Origin: Cloacimonetes bacterium UBA5614
Lineage (GTDB): Bacteria > Cloacimonadota > Cloacimonadia > Cloacimonadales > Cloacimonadaceae
NCBI GenBank assembly: GCA_002424605.1
Contig: DIKQ01000005.1
Coordinates: 186,001-250,000 of the forward strand
Length of the DNA: 64,000 nt
Reading direction: 5' to 3'
Shown: piece by piece, positions 1 through 8,896 of the stretch
How the letters are laid out: each line of letters opens with the position of its first letter
Position numbering within the stretch: position 1 is the first letter of the stretch
Position numbers and translations under genes: made by a program
Notes under the pieces: model-generated
The model's input: the letters and a program-made list of their open reading frames with translations, nothing else
What the model was told of the DNA's origin: nothing
Databases searched by the model: none

Positions 1-2299
1 AAATTGGGCCAACCCTGCCCCATGTAGGACCGACACCTAACGAGTTAGGTGAACCAAAGTTGGTAACTAATTGAGACCAGTTTGAAGGTGGAAACGATGC
101 TTCAAATCCTTCTGTAATGTTATGCGCATTGGAATTAGGGGCTCTCCAACTTAATGCTATATCAGAATTACTGTCATCAGCAATAACGCTAACGGGAGGA
201 TACAGTAGCTCATTCAGAACAGTTGTTCCCAAATTGTAATCTGTATCTGCTACTGTAACTGAACCACTCAAAGCCCCATATCCTGTTTTGTTGATGACAT
301 AGTTATAAGTGTTATTGGCGAAGATGCCATCAATAATGAACTGACCTTGCGCATTGGTTACAGCATAATAATCAGCCAAACCGGAAAGCTCAATAACGGC
401 CCCAGGCAAACCAATTCCACCAGTATCACTTCCGATAACAACTCCGGTTAAACTGATTACCGGTAAAGGTGTCATAACAAAATCCAGCACTATATTATCA
501 CTTTCATTAACAACAATACTTTGAACTGATGTGGCATAACCGAAAATGGAACAGGTCACCTCATATTGCCCCTGCATAACATAAGGAAAGCTATATGTGC
601 CGGTCTCTGAAGTAATTGCTGATAATGGGCTACCAGAAAGGGAAACCCTGACACCTTCCAGAGGAGCAATTCCATTTGTTATCGTTCCTGTCAGATTACC
701 ATATCCCTGAGAAACAATAAACATTGAGGTTTTGGGATAAATCCCATTGGGAGTAACAGGAGGTGGCGCAGCCGGATCAAACAGGTAAGTATCAGCATAC
801 ACTTTCCTTGCTCTTGCAGTTCCTTCAATCTGACAAAAGAACTTATCATTCCCACTGTAATAATCGCTATCCATCGGTCTGTGAACCATCATCACAAGAT
901 TGTTGCCGTAGTAAGCATAAGCTTCTGATAAAGTTATGGTGATCGTATTCTGGCCAGGAGGATAACTGACTAATCCATCAAAAACCTGAGTTAACTGAGT
1001 TGATGGAATCCAATCTGCGGAAAGATCATTTTGAGTAGTTTCTCCTAGCCAGATTTTTGTTACAGAACCTTGTTCAAGTTCCGTTGTAACAAAATTGTTG
1101 TAAAAAGCAAGATGTGTAATTAATCCAATTGAGTTTATCTCAGAAGACAGGTACATGCACTCAAACAAGCTATTACGGTAATAAAAATCTATCGGTATCC
1201 TGGTTTGCATGTCTCCGGATCCTATTGTAACACATTCTGTACCAGTGTAATGCACAATAACATTCAAAGGATTAGTGGCATCATTTGTGTTGTTCTGATC
1301 TGAAGCCAGATTCACTACTCCCCTGAGTGATACCGGACCGGGATTGCTGAATACAATATTTAAAGGTACATCAAGTATATCCCCTGAATCGATAAATGGT
1401 CCCGCAATTGAGAGTAATACAGCAGTGTCATCCATCAGCACTATGGAATAATTTGATTGTGAAGATGTCCCCCGGTTTCGAATTCTAAAGATATACTCAG
1501 TATCAGTGCCTTGAACCGGACTCACGTTACCATCCAATGAAACTGCCTGCAAATCGTTTGGTTCTGCCTGAGGTGGAGTGAATACATATGATATGCCAAC
1601 AAGATATGGCACATGACTACCGTTAATTGATACAAACTCGTCTATGGATGATACTTCAGCAATCGGAGAAGCTGGAGTAACTGAGACGAAATTTCCAATT
1701 ACGCTCCCGGAGAGTCCAATGGCAGCAGAACCATACTCACTTGGCGATGATCCAATAAGTCCGTAATTAAACGTAATAGAATTTGACGTTTCATTCAGAC
1801 TAATCTGGAAATTAGCAAGATTGTTAGGAGCGTTGTAATACCAGTTCATATTTTTAAACTGCACGACAAGTCTGCGGAATGGAGCTGTTCCCTGTAATTG
1901 ATATGATATGTAACCATTCACTGCATTCGTCATCAGATCATCCCAAAACCCTGCTATAATCATTGGAGTATAATACAGGGTGTTCTGATAGGAAGCAGTA
2001 GAATTTATATTCAATGTAACAAAGCCATTGGAATTCACTAAAAACTGCGAATATACATTTTCGTCATATACGAAATTGAATCCGATGTCAAGTGCTGCAG
2101 ACATTTGATCATCTACACTAGCCTGATGTACTATTGTAGGGTTATTAAGCTCAGAATATTGTGCATTAATCTGCATAAATGAATAGTCCGCCAAGGCTGC
2201 ACTCAATGGTATTGAAACCACAGCAAACAAAAATACAATTGCTAATAGAATCAGCCTCATGCTTACGCCCACAAACTTATGGTTATAATTCATTATCAT
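1..2299 (-). CDS. Giant secreted multi-domain adhesin-like protein, C-terminus beyond window
   Basis: The minus-strand frame is open from 2299 to the left window edge (about 766 codons), so the 3' end is missing. The first ATG (2299-2297) overlaps the TGA of the upstream winged-helix gene as ATGA; a second in-frame ATG is at 2293. The N-terminus has a long hydrophobic signal segment ending near Ala-Leu-Ala, then a nidogen-like beta region. CARDB-type stretches follow (around 1560-1620 the frame reads NDLQAVSLDGNVSP), then two carboxypeptidase-regulatory-like domains and the start of a choice-of-anchor J (cleaved adhesin) domain at the edge. The order is the same as in the 2767-8127 protein, so the two are paralogues. 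Export and surface location are inferred. Whether it carries the NPFNP sorting tail cannot be seen. Confidence 0.85.
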   Translation of the reverse strand, partial: MIMNYNHKFVGVSMRLILLAIVFLFAVVSIPLSAALADYSFMQINAQYSELNNPTIVHQASVDDQMSAALDIGFNFVYDENVYSQFLVNSNGFVTLNINSTASYQNTLYYTPMIIAGFWDDLMTNAVNGYISYQLQGTAPFRRLVVQFKNMNWYYNAPNNLANFQISLNETSNSITFNYGLIGSSPSEYGSAAIGLSGSVIGNFVSVTPASPIAEVSSIDEFVSINGSHVPYLVGISYVFTPPQAEPNDLQAVSLDGNVSPVQGTDTEYIFRIRNRGTSSQSNYSIVLMDDTAVLLSIAGPFIDSGDILDVPLNIVFSNPGPVSLRGVVNLASDQNNTNDATNPLNVIVHYTGTECVTIGSGDMQTRIPIDFYYRNSLFECMYLSSEINSIGLITHLAFYNNFVTTELEQGSVTKIWLGETTQNDLSADWIPSTQLTQVFDGLVSYPPGQNTITITLSEAYAYYGNNLVMMVHRPMDSDYYSGNDKFFCQIEGTARARKVYADTYLFDPAAPPPVTPNGIYPKTSMFIVSQGYGNLTGTITNGIAPLEGVRVSLSGSPLSAITSETGTYSFPYVMQGQYEVTCSIFGYATSVQSIVVNESDNIVLDFVMTPLPVISLTGVVIGSDTGGIGLPGAVIELSGLADYYAVTNAQGQFIIDGIFANNTYNYVINKTGYGALSGSVTVADTDYNLGTTVLNELLYPPVSVIADDSNSDIALSWRAPNSNAHNITEGFEASFPPSNWSQLVTNFGSPNSLGVGPTWGRVGPI

Positions 2300-2613
2300 A
2301 TGTTCCCCAATATCTTCATGACAGTTTTTTTGTAGTTCTCAAGAGCATTCAGTCCTTTGGGTGTTAGGATAATAGATGTCCCTGATGTTTTACTGATTGA
2401 GTTCTTCTGAATATCAACATATCCGCCTTGCTGTAACCTTTTTAAATGCATAGCTAAATTGTTTTTTGCCAAACCAGTTTTTCTTATCAAATTCGATGCA
2501 TCAGTACTGTAAGACTTGTAAAGATTCAATAAAATACACAATCTATTGGGTTCATGAATGACTTTGTCAATGTAATCAAATTCAATCTGATTTTTGCTTT
2601 CCATGTGATACAA
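2296..2613 (-). CDS. Small winged-helix DNA-binding protein (HTH_34 / ArsR-MarR-like)
   Basis: This 105-residue protein has the layout of stand-alone winged-helix regulators. A helix containing DKVIHEPNRLCIL is followed by a recognition-helix region (TGLAKNNLAMHLKRLQQGGY) and a wing around residues 70-85 that ends in LTPKGLNALE. The start is ambiguous. TTG at 2613 lies 6 nt after an AAGGAG, while ATG at 2604 lies 9 nt after AGGA. The stop overlaps the ATG of the giant secreted protein by 4 nt, which implies translational coupling and a joint operon. No ligand or metal-binding motif is evident. It may regulate its own operon; that is inference. Confidence 0.8.
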   Translation of the reverse strand: MYHMESKNQIEFDYIDKVIHEPNRLCILLNLYKSYSTDASNLIRKTGLAKNNLAMHLKRLQQGGYVDIQKNSISKTSGTSIILTPKGLNALENYKKTVMKILGNI

Positions 2614-2686
2614 TCCTAACTCCTTATAACATTGCTAATGCTTTTTGTTAATAGTTTTACTTACAAAAAACTCGATAATGAATAAA

Positions 2687-2720
2687 TGAGAAGTTGAGCT
2701 GAACAACACTCAACTTCTCA
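2687..2720 (-). terminator. Intrinsic terminator after the 2767-8127 gene
   Basis: A perfect 12-bp inverted repeat (TGAGAAGTTGAG / CTCAACTTCTCA) with a 10-nt loop lies 47 nt beyond the stop codon of the giant secreted protein. On the minus strand it is followed by only a short T-rich stretch (TTTATT). It therefore looks like a modest terminator that separates that gene from the winged-helix operon. Confidence 0.6.
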
Positions 2721-2766
2721 GGAGTTTTCTGCATGTTATACAAAGTGTAACTAATGAAAATCATGT

Positions 2767-5700
2767 TTACTTCAGCATCATCATTCGTTTTGATGCTTTA
2801 TACTCACCTGCCAGCATTCTGCAATGATAAATACCGCTGGCAACTGCCTTGCCCCCACTGTCTCTGCCATTCCAGATTAGCTCATGCTGACCGCTCTCCA
2901 TTACTTCATCAACCAGTATCCGAACCAGTTGTCCCTTAACATTAAATATCTCCACCCTAACTCGTTGCCTGTCCTTTAAATCAAAACTGATGGCTGTTTC
3001 AGGGTTGAAAGGATTGGGGTAATTGCCCCTGAGCAATGTCCGGTCTACACAAACATCATCCGTGTTAGACGTGGTCATTGTAAAATTGCAGGGCGTAACC
3101 TGATTCTCCGAAACTACAATATTCTCTACGGTCAACGGCTGGTATCCTTCTGCAGAACAGGTAAGGGCATATGTCCCGACAGGAAGATTCAACGAATATA
3201 GACCGGATGAGTTGCTGGTTGCGGAATAAGTACCATTAGATACTACGGCTCCGGTTATCGGTACGCTTCCCGAACTCCTAACCCAACCGGTGACATTGCC
3301 AGTGGCTATTGCGTGCCAAACCAGGGTGTTTGAGAAAGCTGGTAAGGATTCTATATTGTTAGTATATATCGCTTTTACTGCCCAACGGTAGTTGCCACTC
3401 GGAGCAAGAGAAATCCCAATATCAGTAAAACTTAACTCTTGTGTTTCAGTTTCTGTCAGTTGATTCCAGGAGTTTTCATTTTGTTCCTGTCCCTGCTGTA
3501 AGCGCCACAGTTTATACCCAACCAGTTGCCTGTCGTAGTTATGATGCTGAACTGCTTCGAATTCTGCTTTGTCATAAAATATGGGATTTATAACATTTAC
3601 CCTATGACTCTTTGAACTTGAAAGCAACACCTTATTGCTATTACTAATTGGTTTGTAACCCTCTGCCGCAGTTATGGTCATTGGAGATAGAAAAACTTTT
3701 TGATTATTGAGTGCGTCACTTACGACAACATTGTCTATGAACCAATTGTACCATAATCCGTCATTAGAAGGAGGATCAACAGCATGCCAGGCAATGATAA
3801 CCTGTTGTCCATAATATTGGGAAAGATCCAGTTGAACCGGAATTTGATATGTATTCCATCCTCCGGTTAACGCTGAAGCATCCCAGATAGAAATCCAGGA
3901 TAAACCTCCATCCGTGCTTATCTTTACATAATAGTGATCCCCGTTTTGGGAACCATAAAAGCAAAATGTATCAAAAGACAAAATTGCATTTTGGGGGCAT
4001 GTAAACATCGGACTGATGAGCCACTCATCCTGATGATTGTAATCCCACCAGATGCCGCTTTGCCAGTTTCCATCGCTTGGATTTATTAGCTCTGAGCCAT
4101 TAGAAATGGCACCTGTTCTGCACCAGGTCGGATAGACCCCCAAAACATTTGCAGGTCCATTGTTGTTAATAACTCTTGTCCAATCAGCAGGTGGAAACAA
4201 TTCGGCTTCAAAACTCTGATTGATATTTACTGCACTAGGATCCGGGGAAAGCCAAGCCAAATTCACTGCAATTTGCTCTGGGTTAAAAGCAGCAATGACA
4301 TTTCTTGGGATGTATGCAATTTCATTTAAAGTGATATTGCCCAGATTGTAATTTTCGGAACCAACTGAGAAATTTCCCGTGGATACCTGATATCCAGCTG
4401 AACTTATCGAATACTGATAGGACTGATTTACGTATACGCCCGGTATTGTGAATTGACCTTGCGCACCTGTAGAAACCACATAAGACTCATATCCTGAGAT
4501 TGAAACAGTTGCATTATCAATACCAGTTCCCGGTGCATCACTGCCAAATACAGTTCCCGAAACACTAATGGTCGGCATTTGCTCTAAAGAGAAGTCTTGA
4601 ATGACCGTTGAATCTCCCACTATTGTTACATTCACTGTAGAGGGGAAGTATCCGTTTCTGCTGGCAGTCACAGGATATGTGCTACCAATAATATTCTCAA
4701 ACAAGTAGAATCCTTGTGCATCTGTAGTGGTTTGTGCAAAGTCAGATATACTAATTGAAGCATCAATTAATGGTTGATTGCTTAAACTCATCACATGACC
4801 ACTCAGGCTACCCAGATTTGCCGGAATCACACTGAAACTTGTTCTGGGAAACATGCCAGAAACTTGCACTTGATTAATGGGAGGAATGGATGGGTCGACT
4901 TCAATTTCATCGTTCCAAAAATGTCGGCTGCGGGGAATCTGACTTTCTTGCGATCTGAAGAAACAATCATGATTGTAAAAAACTAAATCCATGGGTCTCT
5001 GCACCATCATTACAAGGTTCCCCGAAGTGTAATTATAAGGAAAAGGTTGTGACAGAGTAATTGTTACAAAGTTCTGGCCATAAGGATAATCTACATTTCC
5101 GCTGAATACAGGGATCAAAGCAGTCGAAGGTATCCAATTGCTATCGAGGTTATTAAGTTCTGTAACCCCCAACCATATATTAGTAGGCATATCAAAGAGG
5201 CCTGCCTCAAAATCATTGTAGAATGATATACTGTTAATCATACCAACAAAATTTAACTCAGCAGATTGGTAGATTGTTTCAAACAAGCTGTTCCGATATT
5301 GCATGTTGACAGGAATTCTTAAGTTTTGATCCCCCGCACCTACTGTAACAACAAGGCTCCCTGCAGGCTGTACATTTACATAGTGATTAGCTGTCTGGTC
5401 ATTGAAGCTGTTTTGGTCATCAGAAAGAACTACTTTCCCATAAATATATGTTTGCCCTTGCTCGGAGGGGGTCCATGAAAGATTTATCAGCACTGATTCA
5501 CCAGGATTAACAAGTGCCCCAGCAACTGACGCGATTTCAATATCTCCCTGCATATACAACTTAACTTGATAGTTATCTTGAATAGTGGTACCCGTGTTTG
5601 TTATTGTAACCTGGTATGGCGCTGGAAGTTCTACTGAAGGTGTAACATTTCCAGTTATGGAAATTGCAGCCAGATCATTCATTGGAACTAATTCCACTGT

Positions 5701-8127
5701 GACATTATCGATATGAATTGCTTCAAAGTTGTTATTGTTCCCATGTTTAAATGCGATATACCTGCCAGAGCCATTATAATCCTCAAGATTGACTATATAC
5801 TCTAACCAGTTTCCATTTACGTTGAATGTTGCCAGGGGAGTGAAGGTACCTGGAATAAGGGGATCACTGATGATCCCAACTTGAATTGCGGATGTGGGGA
5901 ACCACCCTCTTGCAAAAAATTTCACTCTCATAAAGTTTAGATTGAGATCGTCTGAAATACGGGGAGATATTAAATAAACCCCAATCACATTTGCAACAGC
6001 ATTGTTTAGTTGAACATAATAAGGCTCACTGAAAGCTCCTCCATCTTCAGTAGATACGGATGCAGTAGCATTATTGGGATATATCAGTTTCGCCCATCCC
6101 AATGGTAAATTTGGAGATATTACATTGTCAAAACTCTCAAAAAAAGGTGAAGCATTAATACTGGGGTCGAAACCTAAACCTGTCACTGGAATACTGTGCG
6201 TAAGACGGGTCAAGTCATCTTCGATAATGATTTCACCTGCATGATCTCCCTCAGTTAATGGATAAAATCTGCAAATCATATGCACAGACTGCATGGGATA
6301 AATAGCTACAGGCAAAACGGGTAGTCCGCTGATCGAAAACGATGCGCTTCCAGCTATAGTTATATTGCTTAGATTTAGTATTCCATTGCCTGTGTTGTAT
6401 ATAGAAATTCTCTGTTCAACGGCGTTTTCTAAAAGAACAGTCCCAAAATTAAAATCAGTTGGATAAGCTGCAAATATGGGGCTATCCCCTGAAGGTGTTA
6501 GATAAAAAGTTGTCTTGGGAAATAGGCTAACTGTATCATAGTTACTGGACGGGGGACTTGCAGGATTCAAAGTTTGAAAATTATGATAGGCATGTAGAGA
6601 CCTTGCTGGAGTTCCATATTGACACCTGAACTGGTTCATTAAGCTGAATGCCGAAGTGTCCATGGGACGATTAACCATCATGACCAGATTTCCTCCAGAG
6701 TAGTTAAACGGAGTTGATAATGTAATTGTAACAATTGATTCTCCAGTTTGATATGTTACTACTCCATCATAAACTAATGTCAAGTTTGTTGAAGGAATCC
6801 AACCATTGGCAAGATTAAGCTCATTGGTTACACCCATCCAGATCTTCATGGGTTTATTCAACAGATTTGTCTCAAAACTGCTGTAAAAGGATAATGCATT
6901 AATGACTCCCGCAATATTGATTTCTTCAGCAGGATATATTGTTTCAAACAAACTATTCTTATAGTAAAAACTCACAGGGATCAGTCCAATTTCGCTTCCA
7001 TTCCCAATCGTAACAGCACCTATGCCGGTAGGTTGGACTTGAGTAACAATTTCATTTGTGGAATTGTTATCCAGATTATCATCCGTATCAAGAAGCACAT
7101 TGCCATAAATTTCAACTTGTCCCGAAACTTGAGGTACCCAGTTAACGCTAACAACAATTTGCTGACCGGACAAAATCTCAGGCCCGTCCACTGAAGCGAG
7201 TACATCGGAGCCACTCATTATACGAACAGTGTAATTGGTCTGGTTGTTTGTTCCGGGATTTCTAATCATTATTGAGTAAGTAGTTGGGATTCCTTGTGTT
7301 GGTGTAGTGTTCCCGGTTATTGAGATTGCCTGCAGATCATTCTGGATAACAGGGATAACGTCAAAAACATATTTTACACCGTTGCCTGGAAAAGTATTAA
7401 CAAAGGCATTTTCAACTGAATGAGATGCAGTAGCTGGTGTGCCGGGAGTTACGCTGTAAAAATAGTTCTCTCCATGAGGTAGCATGTTAATTCCAATTGA
7501 AGCAGATGCCAAAACTGGAGATCCCGATGAGTTTCCATAGTAAAACTCTATTTTTCCATTCTCATGCAGCCAAACTTGAAAGTTGAATTGATTGTTAGCG
7601 TTATAATTCCATTTAGCATTTCCATACTGCACCTTGAACACTCTATTGGGGGCTGAACCATCCCTCAAATACTGGCAAGAACCACCTGCTAAGCTTAAAT
7701 CGTCCCATAAAGGTGCGATCGTTGTCCAGGGAAACCAGAAGTTGAGATCAGCCAGATCATTAAATATCTGAGGTGCAGATATATTGTTACCAAAACCTAT
7801 CCACCCGTTTGACGATATCTTTGTTTGCGTAAAACTATCAGTACCATAAGGAAAAGTAAAACCCAGATCGATTTGGCTGGACAGTCCATCATCAACCTCA
7901 ACTGAGGGTACCGACGTACCCGCTATTGGAACATAGACAGCTGTTTCTTGTCTGAACGTATAGTATTGAAATATTTCAGCTTGCAAAATACTTAAGCTTA
8001 GAATGATCAGAATCAGTAGACAGAACTTTTTGAGAATTGACCTCTTCGGACTAATCAACTTTTTTAACGTTTTGATTGATGTGCTATCCGTGCGAAATGA
8101 TAATAGTTGGTTTAGTAGCATCTTCAT
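2767..8127 (-). CDS. Giant secreted multi-domain protein with NPFNP-type C-terminal sorting domain
   Basis: The protein has 1786 residues. ATG at 8127 follows AAGGAG by 8 nt. A long signal peptide (about 50 residues, hydrophobic 35-48, ending ILQA) leads into a nidogen-like domain (about 55-255). Next come CARDB-like segments (about 265-370), an ASH/HYDIN-like beta domain (about 550-650), a choice-of-anchor J domain (about 660-810) and a second CARDB block. Two carboxypeptidase-regulatory-like domains, another choice-of-anchor J domain near 1290-1470 and a third regulatory-like domain near 1600-1690 follow. The tail from about residue 1702 (NYPNPFNPETAISF, then a FlgD-like beta fold with SGIYHCRM) resembles type A C-terminal sorting domains used by type IX-like secretion. 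A secreted, surface-attached adhesion or polymer-binding role is likely. No catalytic domain is visible. Confidence 0.9.
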   Translation of the reverse strand: MKMLLNQLLSFRTDSTSIKTLKKLISPKRSILKKFCLLILIILSLSILQAEIFQYYTFRQETAVYVPIAGTSVPSVEVDDGLSSQIDLGFTFPYGTDSFTQTKISSNGWIGFGNNISAPQIFNDLADLNFWFPWTTIAPLWDDLSLAGGSCQYLRDGSAPNRVFKVQYGNAKWNYNANNQFNFQVWLHENGKIEFYYGNSSGSPVLASASIGINMLPHGENYFYSVTPGTPATASHSVENAFVNTFPGNGVKYVFDVIPVIQNDLQAISITGNTTPTQGIPTTYSIMIRNPGTNNQTNYTVRIMSGSDVLASVDGPEILSGQQIVVSVNWVPQVSGQVEIYGNVLLDTDDNLDNNSTNEIVTQVQPTGIGAVTIGNGSEIGLIPVSFYYKNSLFETIYPAEEINIAGVINALSFYSSFETNLLNKPMKIWMGVTNELNLANGWIPSTNLTLVYDGVVTYQTGESIVTITLSTPFNYSGGNLVMMVNRPMDTSAFSLMNQFRCQYGTPARSLHAYHNFQTLNPASPPSSNYDTVSLFPKTTFYLTPSGDSPIFAAYPTDFNFGTVLLENAVEQRISIYNTGNGILNLSNITIAGSASFSISGLPVLPVAIYPMQSVHMICRFYPLTEGDHAGEIIIEDDLTRLTHSIPVTGLGFDPSINASPFFESFDNVISPNLPLGWAKLIYPNNATASVSTEDGGAFSEPYYVQLNNAVANVIGVYLISPRISDDLNLNFMRVKFFARGWFPTSAIQVGIISDPLIPGTFTPLATFNVNGNWLEYIVNLEDYNGSGRYIAFKHGNNNNFEAIHIDNVTVELVPMNDLAAISITGNVTPSVELPAPYQVTITNTGTTIQDNYQVKLYMQGDIEIASVAGALVNPGESVLINLSWTPSEQGQTYIYGKVVLSDDQNSFNDQTANHYVNVQPAGSLVVTVGAGDQNLRIPVNMQYRNSLFETIYQSAELNFVGMINSISFYNDFEAGLFDMPTNIWLGVTELNNLDSNWIPSTALIPVFSGNVDYPYGQNFVTITLSQPFPYNYTSGNLVMMVQRPMDLVFYNHDCFFRSQESQIPRSRHFWNDEIEVDPSIPPINQVQVSGMFPRTSFSVIPANLGSLSGHVMSLSNQPLIDASISISDFAQTTTDAQGFYLFENIIGSTYPVTASRNGYFPSTVNVTIVGDSTVIQDFSLEQMPTISVSGTVFGSDAPGTGIDNATVSISGYESYVVSTGAQGQFTIPGVYVNQSYQYSISSAGYQVSTGNFSVGSENYNLGNITLNEIAYIPRNVIAAFNPEQIAVNLAWLSPDPSAVNINQSFEAELFPPADWTRVINNNGPANVLGVYPTWCRTGAISNGSELINPSDGNWQSGIWWDYNHQDEWLISPMFTCPQNAILSFDTFCFYGSQNGDHYYVKISTDGGLSWISIWDASALTGGWNTYQIPVQLDLSQYYGQQVIIAWHAVDPPSNDGLWYNWFIDNVVVSDALNNQKVFLSPMTITAAEGYKPISNSNKVLLSSSKSHRVNVINPIFYDKAEFEAVQHHNYDRQLVGYKLWRLQQGQEQNENSWNQLTETETQELSFTDIGISLAPSGNYRWAVKAIYTNNIESLPAFSNTLVWHAIATGNVTGWVRSSGSVPITGAVVSNGTYSATSNSSGLYSLNLPVGTYALTCSAEGYQPLTVENIVVSENQVTPCNFTMTTSNTDDVCVDRTLLRGNYPNPFNPETAISFDLKDRQRVRVEIFNVKGQLVRILVDEVMESGQHELIWNGRDSGGKAVASGIYHCRMLAGEYKASKRMMMLK

Positions 8128-8896
8128 AACTCTAACTCCTTTATCGCTTATAACAACTTCTCTGTATTACAAAGTAGTATTCATGAGGGGACATATCTCA
8201 CGCCCATAATATTGTGTCAAGAAGATTCTATGCTTTTATCATTTTTCATGCCAGGTATAGGGCGCAAAACCTTGTTTGTTATGCTTTTACTCTTTTTAAC
8301 AGCCTGTTTTACCCGACACTGCTTTGAAAGTAAACATCTAATCAGACATTTCTGAAAAACATATTATGAGCCTCATTCATCTCCGAAAAAGGGTCTTAGC
8401 GATATGTACTACTTTGAACAGTAAAGTTGACAACAAAAATTTCTTGACAACAATTATAAGCTCGTAGATTTAGACATTGAGAGTAGTAAAATGGATAATA
8501 GAAAATTTGTAATGAAGCCTTCCAGCATCCTGCTAAGGATGTAGCGAAGTACGGCTATAAGGAGTTTTTGTGAAGTATCCCTCTATGTTTTTGTAATCGT
8601 ATCAATATGTATGATATGCTCTGGTATTACTCAACGTCAAGAATCAAAATGAAGAAAAAGCTTGTCTTTTTAATTCAACTTCCTAAACACAACATCAATA
8701 TTCAATTCGAAATGCAAACCCCCATACTTACTAATTGCCTCGTTGTCTAATTCAAATGAAATACTAAACAGGTAAGAATTGTGTTTGCTTTCATTATTGT
8801 TAATAACTTTGTAAATCAAACAAGTTATCTTAGCGATAGCTCAGGCTTGCTAAATATAACTGAAGTATGTCAAGAAACAACCATAGGAGACGGAAC
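8128..8896. other. Divergent intergenic region, no credible protein gene
   Basis: This AT-rich region separates two divergent giant-protein genes. It contains two closely spaced plus-strand TTGACAACA copies (8427 and 8444), the second with TAGATT 15 bp downstream. A 6-bp-stem hairpin (CATCCT gcta AGGATG, 8526-8541) and an AAGGAG followed by a GTG reading frame of only 7 codons near 8570 are also present. No longer frame with coding character was seen. A small RNA or a long leader for the plus-strand gene is possible but unsupported. Confidence 0.4.
8192..8220 (-). promoter_or_regulatory. Candidate promoter for the 2767-8127 gene
   Basis: The minus strand carries a perfect TTGACA (8220-8215), a 17-bp spacer and a weak -10 GATATG (8197-8192). 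This would give a leader of roughly 60 nt before the AAGGAG and ATG at 8127. Only the -35 matches consensus well. Confidence 0.4.

Noticed and set aside
8570..8602. Small gene after AAGGAG with GTG start
   Set aside because: The frame ends after seven codons and shows no conserved feature.
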